Shown here piece by piece: positions 41,564-49,146 of a stretch of DNA of 64,000 bases (positions are counted from its first letter, which is position 1; the number at the start of each line of letters is the position of its first letter). The translations under genes and the position numbers were made by a program. Below the pieces are notes generated by a model. That model was given only the letters and a program-made list of their open reading frames with translations, searched no databases and was not told the origin of the DNA. The stretch covers positions 496,001 through 560,000 of the forward strand of contig CAVTRI010000002.1 of the NCBI GenBank assembly GCA_963737075.1, given 5' to 3'. Source of the DNA: CAVTRI01 sp963737075 (lineage in GTDB: Bacteria > Actinomycetota > Acidimicrobiia > Acidimicrobiales > Palsa-688).

Positions 41564-42597
41564 GGCGTGATGACCGCCCGGCCCGAAATTTCGCCGGCTT
41601 CGAGCCGGTGGTAGACGTCGACAGCCTCGTCGAGCGGGAAGGTCGCGACCCGCGGCCGCACCACGCCCCGGGCCGCCAAATCCAACAGGGAAACCAGCTC
41701 TGGCCGGCTCCCCCAGTACACGGTCTGGAACGACACCTCGTAGGGCACCGTAAAAAACGAGAACGGCAGGCTTCCGCCGCCGATCCCGACCACGGTCACG
41801 TCTCCAAGCGGCCGGGCCACCTGGACCCCCAGCGCCATCGTGGCGTCCGCGCCGACGAAGTCGAGCACCACATCGGCGCCCACCCCGTCTGTGCTATCCC
41901 GGATGGCCGCTGCCGCACCCTCCCCCGCTTCGACACACTGAGAGGCACCCCCCTCCTTGGCGAGCGACAACGCCGACGGGCGCGTGTCGACGGCCACGAT
42001 CCGGGCAGGAGACGTCGCCGCCAGCAACTCGACCGCGAGGTGCCCGAGCCCGCCCACCCCGATCACCACGACCGTCGATCCCTCGACGAGCTTGGACTGC
42101 GAACGACGGATGGCATGGTAAGGGGTCAGGCCGGCGTCAGCGAGGGGGGCGGCGGCCGCCGGTTCGAGCCCGTCGGGCAGCGGCACCACCTGTCGCGCCG
42201 CCGGCACCAACAGGAGGTCGGCCATCCCTCCGTCACGGCCGAGCCCACCAGAGAAACCAGCTTTGGACGGGTGGTCGCAGTAGTTTTCGACCCCCATACG
42301 GCAGCGGTCGCAGAGCCCGCACCCCCACGCCCCGAAGACGACGACCGGCTGGCCGACCTCGAGCCCCTCGACACCCGAACCTACCTGGTGCACCCAGCCG
42401 GCGTTCTCGTGCCCGAGCGTGAAGGGCAACCGCCACGGTGCCATGTTGGCGTCGAAATCTCGCATCAGATGCAGGTCCGAATGGCACGCCCCGGCACCGC
42501 CGATCCGCACCACGACCTCGCCCGGCCCCGGCACGGGATCGGGCACGTCGACCAGCTCCGGGTCGGCCTTCCAGGATGTCAGCTGCAACGCTCGCAT
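41560..42597 (-). CDS. Zinc-dependent alcohol dehydrogenase
   Basis: 345 residues, MDR superfamily. The catalytic zinc site is GACHSDLHLM and TLGHENAGWV, the structural zinc site CGLCDRCRMGVENYC, and the NAD site VVIGVGGLGHLAVELL. It oxidises primary or secondary alcohols. It heads the short operon adh-galK-(mtnA fragment)-nfi. The divergent promoter region toward the SCO6745-like gene is only 31 bp, so transcripts may be leaderless. Confidence 0.92.
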   Translation of the reverse strand: MRALQLTSWKADPELVDVPDPVPGPGEVVVRIGGAGACHSDLHLMRDFDANMAPWRLPFTLGHENAGWVHQVGSGVEGLEVGQPVVVFGAWGCGLCDRCRMGVENYCDHPSKAGFSGGLGRDGGMADLLLVPAARQVVPLPDGLEPAAAAPLADAGLTPYHAIRRSQSKLVEGSTVVVIGVGGLGHLAVELLAATSPARIVAVDTRPSALSLAKEGGASQCVEAGEGAAAAIRDSTDGVGADVVLDFVGADATMALGVQVARPLGDVTVVGIGGGSLPFSFFTVPYEVSFQTVYWGSRPELVSLLDLAARGVVRPRVATFPLDEAVDVYHRLEAGEISGRAVITP

Positions 42598-42628
42598 GAC
42601 GCCAGTGTGGCAGCTACCGTGTTTCGCC

Positions 42629-43519
42629 GTGGGGGAACCGAAACGTTCACGGGAGCTGGCCGCGGCGCTCGAACCGTTCGCCGGCCAGGTGTACTTCTCA
42701 CCCGAATGCCACGCCGCCTACGCCGCCCTCGGCTTCGGCGGCAGTCCCGGCAAGGCCGGTTCCGTCGAGCTGCCCGACGGCCCCGCCTACTTCTGCAGCC
42801 GGGGCTCGGTCCTCGGCCAGGTCCCCGGTGAGGTGGTGACGGCGGCGTTCGCGGTGTTCAATCCCGCCGCGGTCGTGCCCGCCGTGACCCACGGCTGGAC
42901 GTTGACGGACGCCAAGACGATCGGCGCCGCCCGGACCGAAGGAGCCCTCGCCCAGCTCGCCCGGATTTTGGGCCCGTCCCCGGAAGGAGTCGACCGGGCG
43001 GTGACGCTGCTCGCCCGTGGGGGCGAGGGCTTGGCCGTCGAAGGGCGTGCCCTTTTCGCCGGGATGAGCGCGCAAGAGCTGCCGGGGACGTCGCTGGGTG
43101 CCGCCTGGCGCCTTGCCGACCGGCTGCGCGAGTACCGCGGCGATGCCCACACGGCGGCGTGGACATCCGCCGGCTTCGACGCCGCCGAGATCGGTCTGCT
43201 CACCGAGCTCTACTGGGGGCTGCCGTCGCGCACGTACGTCCGCACTCGGGCCTGGAGCGACGCCGACCTGGACGCGGCCGAGAGCAGGTTGGAGGCGCGG
43301 GGCCTCATGACTGGGCACGAGCTCACCGACGCCGGACGGGCCGAACGCGAGGCCGTCGAGGAGGCCACCGACCGGCAATGCCTGCCGATCCTGCAGCGGC
43401 TGGGCGACGACCTCGACGAGCTGCTGGCCGTCCTGCGTCCGTGGGGCGAAGCCATCCGGGCCAGCGGCGGATACCCGGCGTCCGGGCCGCACGACCTGGC
43501 CCGGGCCACGACTGGCTGA
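42629..43519 (+). CDS. SCO6745/SalK-like helical protein
   Basis: 296 residues, GTG start. EPFAGQVYFSPECHAAYAAL, VVTAAFAVFNPAAVVPAVTH and LADRLREYRGDAHTAAWTSA match the SCO6745 family of streptomycetes and relatives, including a C-terminal winged-helix-like part (WSDADLDAAESRLEARGLMT). Function is unknown; I infer a DNA-binding or regulatory role only from the C-terminal part. It is followed 30 bp later by a DUF3592-like gene. Confidence 0.72.
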   Translation: MGEPKRSRELAAALEPFAGQVYFSPECHAAYAALGFGGSPGKAGSVELPDGPAYFCSRGSVLGQVPGEVVTAAFAVFNPAAVVPAVTHGWTLTDAKTIGAARTEGALAQLARILGPSPEGVDRAVTLLARGGEGLAVEGRALFAGMSAQELPGTSLGAAWRLADRLREYRGDAHTAAWTSAGFDAAEIGLLTELYWGLPSRTYVRTRAWSDADLDAAESRLEARGLMTGHELTDAGRAEREAVEEATDRQCLPILQRLGDDLDELLAVLRPWGEAIRASGGYPASGPHDLARATTG

Positions 43520-43549
43520 TCGGGCTTCGCCGCGTAGGCTCGGCGCCCA

Positions 43550-44062
43550 ATGTCGGAGCCGGCTCATCTCCGAGGCGTCCGCGTCGTCGAAGGCGACGCT
43601 GCGCGCCCGGTCCGGGTCCTGGTGGGCTTGGCCCTGGTCGGCCTCGCCGTTTTGACGATCATCCTCACCATTTCGGCGGCGACGCAGAACTCCCGCATGG
43701 ACCGCCTCCGCCAGCACGGCGTCCCGGTGACGGCGACGGTCACCGGATGCCTCGGCGTCGGCTCGGGCGTCGGCATGGGCATCGAGTACTGGCAATGCCG
43801 GGGTAGCTACACGCTCGACGGCCAGGAGTACAACGCGGTGATCGGGGGAAGCCGTGCGCACGTCCCGGACGGCCAAGCGGTCACCGCCATCGCCGTGCCA
43901 GGCGACCCCGCGTCGTTGACCGCGGCCTCGGTCGTCGCCCACAGCCACGATTCCCGGACTCCGTACGTGACCCCGGTCATCCTGGGCGCGGTGACGATCG
44001 CTGGCTCGGTGTGGGCAATCCTGTGGTTTCGCAGACGAGGCGCCCCCCGACCGACAGAATGA
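43550..44062 (+). CDS. DUF3592-like membrane protein
   Basis: 170 residues with two transmembrane helices (VLVGLALVGLAVLTIILTIS and TPVILGAVTIAGSVWAILWF) flanking an extracytoplasmic beta domain with GVPVTATVTGCLGVG and a single Cys pair (C74, C86 approximately; QCRGSYTLDGQEY) that could form a disulfide. The layout fits DUF3592. Function unknown. It ends 4 bp before the LLM oxidoreductase gene. Confidence 0.65.
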   Translation: MSEPAHLRGVRVVEGDAARPVRVLVGLALVGLAVLTIILTISAATQNSRMDRLRQHGVPVTATVTGCLGVGSGVGMGIEYWQCRGSYTLDGQEYNAVIGGSRAHVPDGQAVTAIAVPGDPASLTAASVVAHSHDSRTPYVTPVILGAVTIAGSVWAILWFRRRGAPRPTE

Positions 44063-44066
44063 CCGT

Positions 44067-45002
44067 ATGCGCCTGCGCGTCTTCACCGAACCCCAACAGG
44101 GCTCCACGTACGATCAGCAGCTGGCCGTGGCCCGCTGCGCCGAGGACGAGGGCTACGACGCCTTCTTCCGATCCGACCATTACCTGAAGATGGGCAATGT
44201 CAGCGGGCTGCCGGGCCCGACCGACGCCTGGACCACACTTGCTGGGCTGGCCCGCGATACCAGTCGCGTCCGGCTCGGGACCCTGCTCACGTCGGCGACC
44301 TTCCGCCTGCCCGGCCCGCTGGCCGTGACCGTCGCCGAGGTCGACGCCATGAGCGGCGGCCGGGTAGAGCTGGGGCTCGGCGCCGGCTGGTACGAGGACG
44401 AGCACCGCGCCTACAGCATCCCGTTCCCACCGACAGGCGAGCGCTTCGACCGCCTGGAGGAGCAGCTGGCGATCATCACCGGACTGTGGACGACGCCGGC
44501 GGGGTCGACGTTCGATTTCTCAGGCCGCCATTACCAGGTGCGCAACAGCCCCGCACTCCCCAAGCCGGTGCAGTCGCCCCGGCCACCCGTCATCGTTGGC
44601 GGCGCGGGTGCGCGCCGCACGCCGGAGCTGGCCGCCCGGTTTGCGGACGAGTTCAACGCCCCATTCCACGTCCCGGCGGCCGCGAAGGCGCAGTTCGAAC
44701 GGGTGCGCGACGCGTGCTCGAAGGTCGGGCGTGACCTCAGCAGCCTGCGCTACAGCGTGGCCGCCGTCATCTGCTGCGGAACCGAAACCAAGGAGATCGC
44801 CCGGCGTGCGGCCGCGATCGGACGCCAGGTCGACGAGCTGAAGCGCAACGGGGCGTGTGGCACCCCTGATGAGGTGGCCGCCCGCCTCGTTTCGTGGCGT
44901 GACGTCGGGGCGGACACCATGTACTTGCAGTTCCTCGATGTGTCGGACCTCGACCACATCCGGCTGGTGGCCCGCGAAGTGATGCCGTTGCTTCAGTCGT
45001 AG
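44067..45002 (+). CDS. LLM-class F420-dependent oxidoreductase
   Basis: 311 residues. MRLRVFTEPQQGSTYDQQLA, EGYDAFFRSDHYLKMGNVSG, LGTLLTSATFRLPGPLAVTV, and the characteristic GGRVELGLGAGWYEDEHRAY. This subclass (F420-dependent, TIGR03560-like) is frequent in actinobacteria with the F420 cofactor. Substrate unknown. Its last 10 nt overlap the convergent HAD-type gene. Confidence 0.9.
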   Translation: MRLRVFTEPQQGSTYDQQLAVARCAEDEGYDAFFRSDHYLKMGNVSGLPGPTDAWTTLAGLARDTSRVRLGTLLTSATFRLPGPLAVTVAEVDAMSGGRVELGLGAGWYEDEHRAYSIPFPPTGERFDRLEEQLAIITGLWTTPAGSTFDFSGRHYQVRNSPALPKPVQSPRPPVIVGGAGARRTPELAARFADEFNAPFHVPAAAKAQFERVRDACSKVGRDLSSLRYSVAAVICCGTETKEIARRAAAIGRQVDELKRNGACGTPDEVAARLVSWRDVGADTMYLQFLDVSDLDHIRLVAREVMPLLQS

Positions 45003-45472
45003 TAGCCCGAGTGGATGTACACGCACGGCACCCCCTCGTCATGGAACATGGCCACGTTGCGGCGGTCGTCCTCAAAGCTGAGCCGCAAGTCGAACCCGGC
45101 CGCCTTCAACTCGCGCACCGACCACCGCTTGAACTCCCTGGCCGCCGAGTAGTCTCCGAAGTCGCGCATGATCAGCAAGTCCCAGCGCAGGCCGTAGCGG
45201 TGCAACCAGGCCAGGGTCTGCGGCTCCACCCGCGCCGGCCGAGCCGTCAGCAGGACGATGACGAGATCGGGATCGAGCAGACCCAAAAGCCGGCCGACCT
45301 CTTCGATGAGCGGATCCTCGCCGCACGCTTCGAAAAACGCATCCCAGTCTCGGCGGCCGCCCTCCAGGTAGTGCTGCCGTGTGGCGGCGTCTGAGAGCAC
45401 CCCATCCAGATCGAACACGACCGCGGGGGCGGTCGCCACTGGCCCGTCCCGCCATCGCCAGTTGTCGCTCAC
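44993..45472 (-). CDS. HAD-type phosphatase related to polynucleotide kinase 3'-phosphatase
   Basis: 159 residues from GTG at 45472. The HAD nucleophile motif is VVFDLDGVLSD, then VIVLLTARPA for motif 2 and SFEDDRRNVAMFHDEGV for motif 4. The spacing and WDAFFEACGEDPLIEEV resemble the phosphatase half of T4 polynucleotide kinase and stand-alone relatives. It may remove 3' phosphates from nucleic acid ends. It is coupled to the upstream methyltransferase-like gene by a GTGA overlap. Confidence 0.75.
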   Translation of the reverse strand: MSDNWRWRDGPVATAPAVVFDLDGVLSDAATRQHYLEGGRRDWDAFFEACGEDPLIEEVGRLLGLLDPDLVIVLLTARPARVEPQTLAWLHRYGLRWDLLIMRDFGDYSAAREFKRWSVRELKAAGFDLRLSFEDDRRNVAMFHDEGVPCVYIHSGYYD

Positions 45473-46299
45473 CGGTGGGCCTCCCATTCCACGCTTTGCA
45501 ATTGGGAAAACGCCTCGGCCGGCGGCTGCACGGGCTGACGGAGCGAAGCGAGCTGGTCGAGGGCCAGCGGCGGGGGGCCGTCGCCGACGGGGCCGGTGAA
45601 GCGGACGAACGTGTCGACGACAACGATCCGACCGGCGTCGAGGGAGCCCAGTGCTTGCCGTAACCAATCACGGGCGCCGCGGGCGACGGCGATCCGCTCG
45701 CCGCTTCCGACGCGATCGGCGACCAGCCGGTCCAGGGCCTCGGCCGTGCCCACGTCCGCCGGTACGGACAGCTCGGCGAGCCCCCCTTCAACTGTGGCGG
45801 CCACCCGGATCTCGGCCCAGCCGTGGTCGGTCCGCTCGTAGCGGTCGGCGGGTGCACCGCTCAGCCAGCCGATGGTCACCACGAGGCCGACACCGCCGAC
45901 CTGCGGCAGCTCGCCGAGCGCGGTGACGAGCGGGCCGACGCCCCGGACCGGCTCCGGCGGTTCGTCGTCGTGCTCGGGGATGACCGGTCCGAGCGCGAGG
46001 GCAGGCGCTTCAAGGAGCAGTCCCGGGACCGCGGTGAGCGGGGGGTCGTCGACGAGCACGTACCGCAGGGCCCTCTGGCATCGCGGTCCGCTGGCGATCA
46101 CGCGCGTTGCGCGAACTCCACAAGCGGTGCCGACTTCCACCACGAGGTACGGATCGGGGTGGCCGAGCGCATCCCAGCACCGGTCGAGCGTCGCCGCCAG
46201 CCAGCCTTCGCCGCCTGCTGTGGGTTCCTCACGCGACCGGCCGAGGGCGGAGTACGGGAGCGGGCCGTTGCGGCGGGCTCGTTCGACGACGTCGTGCAC
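45469..46299 (-). CDS. Divergent SAM-methyltransferase-like protein (COG1565/MidA-like)
   Basis: 276 residues. NGPLPYSALG at the start, HPDPYLVVEVGTACGVRATR where the SAM loop should be, and CQRALRYVLVDDPP resemble the MidA/NDUFAF7-type methyltransferases (usual start GPLPFxxFM, loop EAGAGxG). The glycine-rich loop is degraded to EVGTACGV and the early part is shortened, so SAM binding is doubtful. The upstream region contains the 21-bp repeat array. Alternative: an unrelated protein with chance resemblance. Confidence 0.5.
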   Translation of the reverse strand: MHDVVERARRNGPLPYSALGRSREEPTAGGEGWLAATLDRCWDALGHPDPYLVVEVGTACGVRATRVIASGPRCQRALRYVLVDDPPLTAVPGLLLEAPALALGPVIPEHDDEPPEPVRGVGPLVTALGELPQVGGVGLVVTIGWLSGAPADRYERTDHGWAEIRVAATVEGGLAELSVPADVGTAEALDRLVADRVGSGERIAVARGARDWLRQALGSLDAGRIVVVDTFVRFTGPVGDGPPPLALDQLASLRQPVQPPAEAFSQLQSVEWEAHR

Positions 46300-46325
46300 C
46301 GCCGGGGACGGTAATGCGCGGCGCC

Positions 46326-46430
46326 GCGTTTCTGTGTCGCGGTGCCGCGTTTCTGTGTCGCGGTGCCGCGTTTCTGTGTCGCGGTGCGGCGTTTCTGTGT
46401 CGCGGTCCGGCGTTTCTGTGTCGCGGTGCG
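46326..46430. repeat. Five 21-bp tandem repeats
   Basis: GCGTTTCTGTGTCGCGGT recurs at 46326, 46347, 46368, 46389 and 46410; each unit is 21 bp and the last two have one or two substitutions. The period equals two turns of B-DNA. The array begins 27 bp upstream of the methyltransferase-like start codon (46299). There is no spacer variation, so it is not CRISPR. Confidence 0.9.
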
Positions 46431-46450
46431 GGCTTTGAAGGCGACGTTGC

Positions 46451-46564
46451 CGAACTTCTACGAGTTGTTGGCCCTAACGGCCGAACTTCCACGATAAGTC
46501 GCGCGTATACGCGCGATTTCTCGTGGAAGTTCGCCGGTCCCGGCGAACAACTCGTCAAAGTTCG
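46451..46564. repeat. 114-bp nested palindrome
   Basis: The segment is symmetric about 46507.5. The centre TCGCGCGTATACGCGCGA (46499-46516) is a perfect 18-bp palindrome. CGAACTTCCACGA (46482-46494) mirrors TCGTGGAAGTTCG (46521-46533). ACGAGTTGTT (46460-46469) mirrors AACAACTCGT (46546-46555). CGAACTT (46451-46457) mirrors AAGTTCG (46558-46564). Mismatched stretches separate the arms. It lies downstream of the AbiEi-like gene (stop 46588) and could end its transcript as a very long hairpin. Confidence 0.85.
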
Positions 46565-46587
46565 CCACCTCTAGCGAAAACGGTCGC

Positions 46588-47535
46588 TCACCCGGCCAGC
46601 CCGAGCCCACGCACAGCCAGGATCGGTCCCGCAAACCAAGAGGGGAGCAGCCGGCCGACGTCGACCATGATCTGCTCAGGCGACATCGCTGCCGTCACGT
46701 GCGCGATTCGCCAGCCGGCGCCCTCCAGGACGTTGCGCCGTGACCGGTCCCGAGTGAACTCGGCCATCGACGAGCCGTCGTGCTGCCTGCCATCAACTTC
46801 GGCGCCGACCTTCCAATGTGGCCACGCCACATCGATCAGGAAGACCTTGTCGTGCACGACGACGTGGTGCTGAAGCTCGAACGGGCCAAAGGGCTCGAGG
46901 ATGCGCACGACGCGAGCTTCGAGCCGGCTGCTCACGCCGACGGGAACGACGGCAGAAGCCAGCAGGACGCGAAGCAATTCGGCGCCGGCCCGACCTCGAC
47001 GACCGCTGCGAACGAGACACGCGGTCGCCTCGTCATACGTCCAACGCCGCTGGACAACTCCGTCCTCGAGGATCCGGGCAACGCTGACAGCGGGAAGGAC
47101 CGCACTGATATCGACGAGGGTCCGCACCGGCGAGGTGACTGCTACGCCACTGCGCCTGACGATGTCCTGCGCATCGAGGTGTGAAGCCTGGTGCACCTGC
47201 ACGCCGGCGAGTTGCACATGACAGGGTGCCCGTACCGTGAGCTCCGGTACATGGGATCCGACCTGCCACAGACCGTGTATCGCGGCCGCGCTGCGGTGGG
47301 ACACCACCGCCTCGGATCCGGCAGCCAGGGCCGCCGCCATGACCGCTTCCCACTGTGACGGCGGGTTGCCGGCAAACGCATAGACACCGCGCCGGACACG
47401 CCGAAACCAGCCTTGCTCGGTCCGGCGAGCCAGCTCAGTGAAGTCGACCCCGCAGTCGTGCGCCTGAGCCGAGGTGAACAAGTGATGCTGGCCTGCCGCT
47501 ATCTCTACGAGGTGTGCGAGGCATCCATGGGCCAT
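46588..47535 (-). CDS. AbiEi/DUF559-type protein (wHTH plus endonuclease-like domain)
   Basis: 315 residues. The N-terminal part (AGQHHLFTSAQAHDCGVDFT, RTEQGWFRRVRRGVYAFAGN) is the winged-helix AbiEi-antitoxin-like segment. The C-terminal part (VFLIDVAWPHWKVGAEVDGR followed by RDRSRRNVLEGAGWRI) has a PD-(D/E)xK-like D-x-E core as in DUF559/VSR-type endonucleases. Such proteins are abundant in actinobacteria, and a classical AbiEii partner is often missing, as here. It may be a defence or DNA-repair nuclease. Neighbouring repeats mark this as a plastic region. Confidence 0.78.
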   Translation of the reverse strand: MAHGCLAHLVEIAAGQHHLFTSAQAHDCGVDFTELARRTEQGWFRRVRRGVYAFAGNPPSQWEAVMAAALAAGSEAVVSHRSAAAIHGLWQVGSHVPELTVRAPCHVQLAGVQVHQASHLDAQDIVRRSGVAVTSPVRTLVDISAVLPAVSVARILEDGVVQRRWTYDEATACLVRSGRRGRAGAELLRVLLASAVVPVGVSSRLEARVVRILEPFGPFELQHHVVVHDKVFLIDVAWPHWKVGAEVDGRQHDGSSMAEFTRDRSRRNVLEGAGWRIAHVTAAMSPEQIMVDVGRLLPSWFAGPILAVRGLGLAG

Positions 47536-47553
47536 GAGACTGCATGATATATC

Positions 47554-48057
47554 CTATACGGGAACTGAGACGCCGATTCCTCCACGCGTGGTCCCCCCGT
47601 AGCGGGCCTTGGTCGCTTCCAGGTCCAGCGGAGCCAGACTCCGTTCCAGGTCGCCGGTAATCAGGTCGGCCGGGACCAGCCAGCACACTTCGAACTCGAG
47701 CCCATCGGGATCCTTGGCGTACAGAGCCTTGGTCGTGCCGTGATCGGACGCGCCCACCAGGCTGCCGGCCTCCGTTAGCCGGTGCCCGATGCGCTCCAGC
47801 TCGTCGAGGGTGTCGACCTCCCAAGCGATGTGATACAGGCCGACGGTCTCGCGTCCTGCCTGCGAGTCGGAGGCCCCCATTCCGATCGCGAACAGGGCGA
47901 TGTCGTGGTCGTTGGTGCTGCCGGGCGCCTGCAGGAAGGCGGCGCGATCCGCCATCTGGTCGATGATGCGGAAGTCGAGCAAGTCCCGGTAGAACGCGAC
48001 CGACCGGTCAAGGTCGCGGACGTACAGCACAGCGTGGTTCATACGCATGACGGGCAT
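47554..48057 (-). CDS. VOC-family (glyoxalase/dioxygenase fold) protein
   Basis: 167 residues from ATG 48057 with AGGAGG 6 nt upstream. Two beta-alpha-beta modules: MNHAVLYVRDLDRSVAFYRD with LLDFRIIDQM, and ETVGLYHIAWEVDTLDELER with ALYAKDPDGLEFEVCW. Putative metal ligands are His in MNHAVLY, His in LYHIAWEV and Glu in GLEFEVCW, as in extradiol dioxygenases and glyoxalases. Substrate unknown. It follows the membrane protein gene by 45 bp in the same direction. Confidence 0.85.
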   Translation of the reverse strand: MPVMRMNHAVLYVRDLDRSVAFYRDLLDFRIIDQMADRAAFLQAPGSTNDHDIALFAIGMGASDSQAGRETVGLYHIAWEVDTLDELERIGHRLTEAGSLVGASDHGTTKALYAKDPDGLEFEVCWLVPADLITGDLERSLAPLDLEATKARYGGTTRGGIGVSVPV

Positions 48058-48102
48058 TGTGGGCCTCCTGAGGGTGCGGGGCTCCACCAGTTTCCCGCGC
48101 GG

Positions 48103-49026
48103 TCAGCTTTGTGGCGGCCGCTCCGCCTCCGCGCCCGGCGCTACCCGGCCTTCATCCATCAGACCCGCTGGCCCTCGCGCCGGGCCCGGCGCCGCCTGGC
48201 CCTCTTCCATCCGGCCCACAGGCCCCGGCCCAGCCTGGCCCTCTTCCATCCGGGCCACAGGCCCCGGCCCAGCCTGGCCCTCTTCCATCCGGCCCGACAC
48301 CGGCGCCGCAGGCGTCGCTTCCGACTCCGAAGTACCGGGGGCTGCCGCCCAAGCCGGCTCACGCCCTGCCGCCCCAGAAGCGGTACCAGAAGGCTCCGTC
48401 CAGGCCGGCTCCGGCCCCGCCGCCCCTGAAGCTCCACGGCCGGTGTCCACGGGAGCGGCGCCGCCTCGTCCGACGGCGGCGCGCTCAGCCGCCACCCCAC
48501 CGGCCGCCGGAACGGCAACCTCTCGGTCCCTGACGACAGACTTCAGCGCCATACCGCCGAAGAGGACGAGCAGAATGCCGGGGCCGAGGTTGGCGCCGAG
48601 AGCGTTGAGGAAGGCCGCCATGTGATCAGTGGCGGGGCCATAAACGGGCCCGCTGTAGATCATCGGCCACACGGCCGGGCCGAGGATCAGCCAGGCGCCC
48701 GCACCCGCGGCCAACAGCCCCGACAGCCCGAAGCCGGACCGGGTCACCGCCCGATGGCCGGACCCCGCCCGGGCCATCATGAACAGCCCGGCGACCACAC
48801 CTACCGCCCCCGGGATCAGGTGGAGCAGCCAATGATTGGCGTTCCACGCCCATGAGGTCGTGCCGGCGGCGTTGTAGCCCCATACGGGGCCGACGAAGGC
48901 CACGATGCCCGCCCAGGCGCCGGTCAGAACGGTCAGGAACCCGACCATCGCCATGCCTGTCGGGCGTGTCATGGTGGCGGTCGCGCTTTCTCGTCGAGCA
49001 CGCGAACCGTGAAGTACCGAGGTCAT
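48103..49026 (-). CDS. Four-helix membrane protein with repeated C-terminal tail
   Basis: 307 residues; the ATG has GGAGG 5 nt upstream. The N-terminal 170 residues hold about four transmembrane helices (MAMVGFLTVLTGAWAGIVAF, WLLHLIPGAVGVVAGLFMMA, SGLLAAGAGAWLILGPAVWP, NLGPGILLVLFGGMALKSVV). The rest is a Gly/Ala/Pro/Glu-rich tail that contains the 13-residue repeat RMEEGQAGPGPVG (two copies plus a third, diverged one). The DNA repeat is 39 bp. Related actinobacterial DUF4383-type membrane proteins have a similar helical part; the tail is not part of that family. Function unknown. Confidence 0.7.
   Translation of the reverse strand: MTSVLHGSRARRESATATMTRPTGMAMVGFLTVLTGAWAGIVAFVGPVWGYNAAGTTSWAWNANHWLLHLIPGAVGVVAGLFMMARAGSGHRAVTRSGFGLSGLLAAGAGAWLILGPAVWPMIYSGPVYGPATDHMAAFLNALGANLGPGILLVLFGGMALKSVVRDREVAVPAAGGVAAERAAVGRGGAAPVDTGRGASGAAGPEPAWTEPSGTASGAAGREPAWAAAPGTSESEATPAAPVSGRMEEGQAGPGPVARMEEGQAGPGPVGRMEEGQAAPGPARGPAGLMDEGRVAPGAEAERPPQS
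48196..48296 (-). repeat. 39-bp tandem repeat in membrane-protein tail
   Basis: CTGGCCCTCTTCCATCCGG (plus-strand reading) recurs at 48196, 48235 and 48274 with a 39-bp period. Each unit encodes 13 residues of the repeat RMEEGQAGPGPVG. Two units are complete and the third is partial. Confidence 0.85.
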
Positions 49027-49115
49027 CCTTACCTCCGGCGATCGGCTACATCGGGACTGTCCTGTTTGTTCCCCGATGCTACGTAGGACAATCCTCGCAC
49101 TTCGGCCACCATAAG

Positions 49116-49142
49116 CCGCGGACCCCTTTACAAAGGCCGCGG
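49116..49142 (-). terminator. Terminator of the nuo operon
   Basis: Reading leftward, CCGCGG (49142-49137), CCTTT (49136-49132), GT, AAAGG (49129-49125), a 3-nt bulge, and CCGCGG (49121-49116) form a strong stem with a very short loop. It begins 4 bp after the nuoN stop (49147-49149) and ends about 90 bp before the next gene in the same direction. Confidence 0.75.
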
Positions 49143-49146
49143 ACCC

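Noticed and set aside
42698..44107. 469-codon minus-strand frame
   Set aside because: Shadow of the SCO6745-like and DUF3592-like genes, no plausible protein features.
46326..46430. 21-bp repeats considered as a CRISPR array
   Set aside because: Units are contiguous, with no unique spacers, and no cas genes are in the window.
45872..46438. Plus-strand frame reading through the 21-bp repeats (RVSVSRC heptapeptides)
   Set aside because: Most of it is antisense to the methyltransferase-like gene; the repeat length of 21 keeps any frame open, so openness is not evidence.
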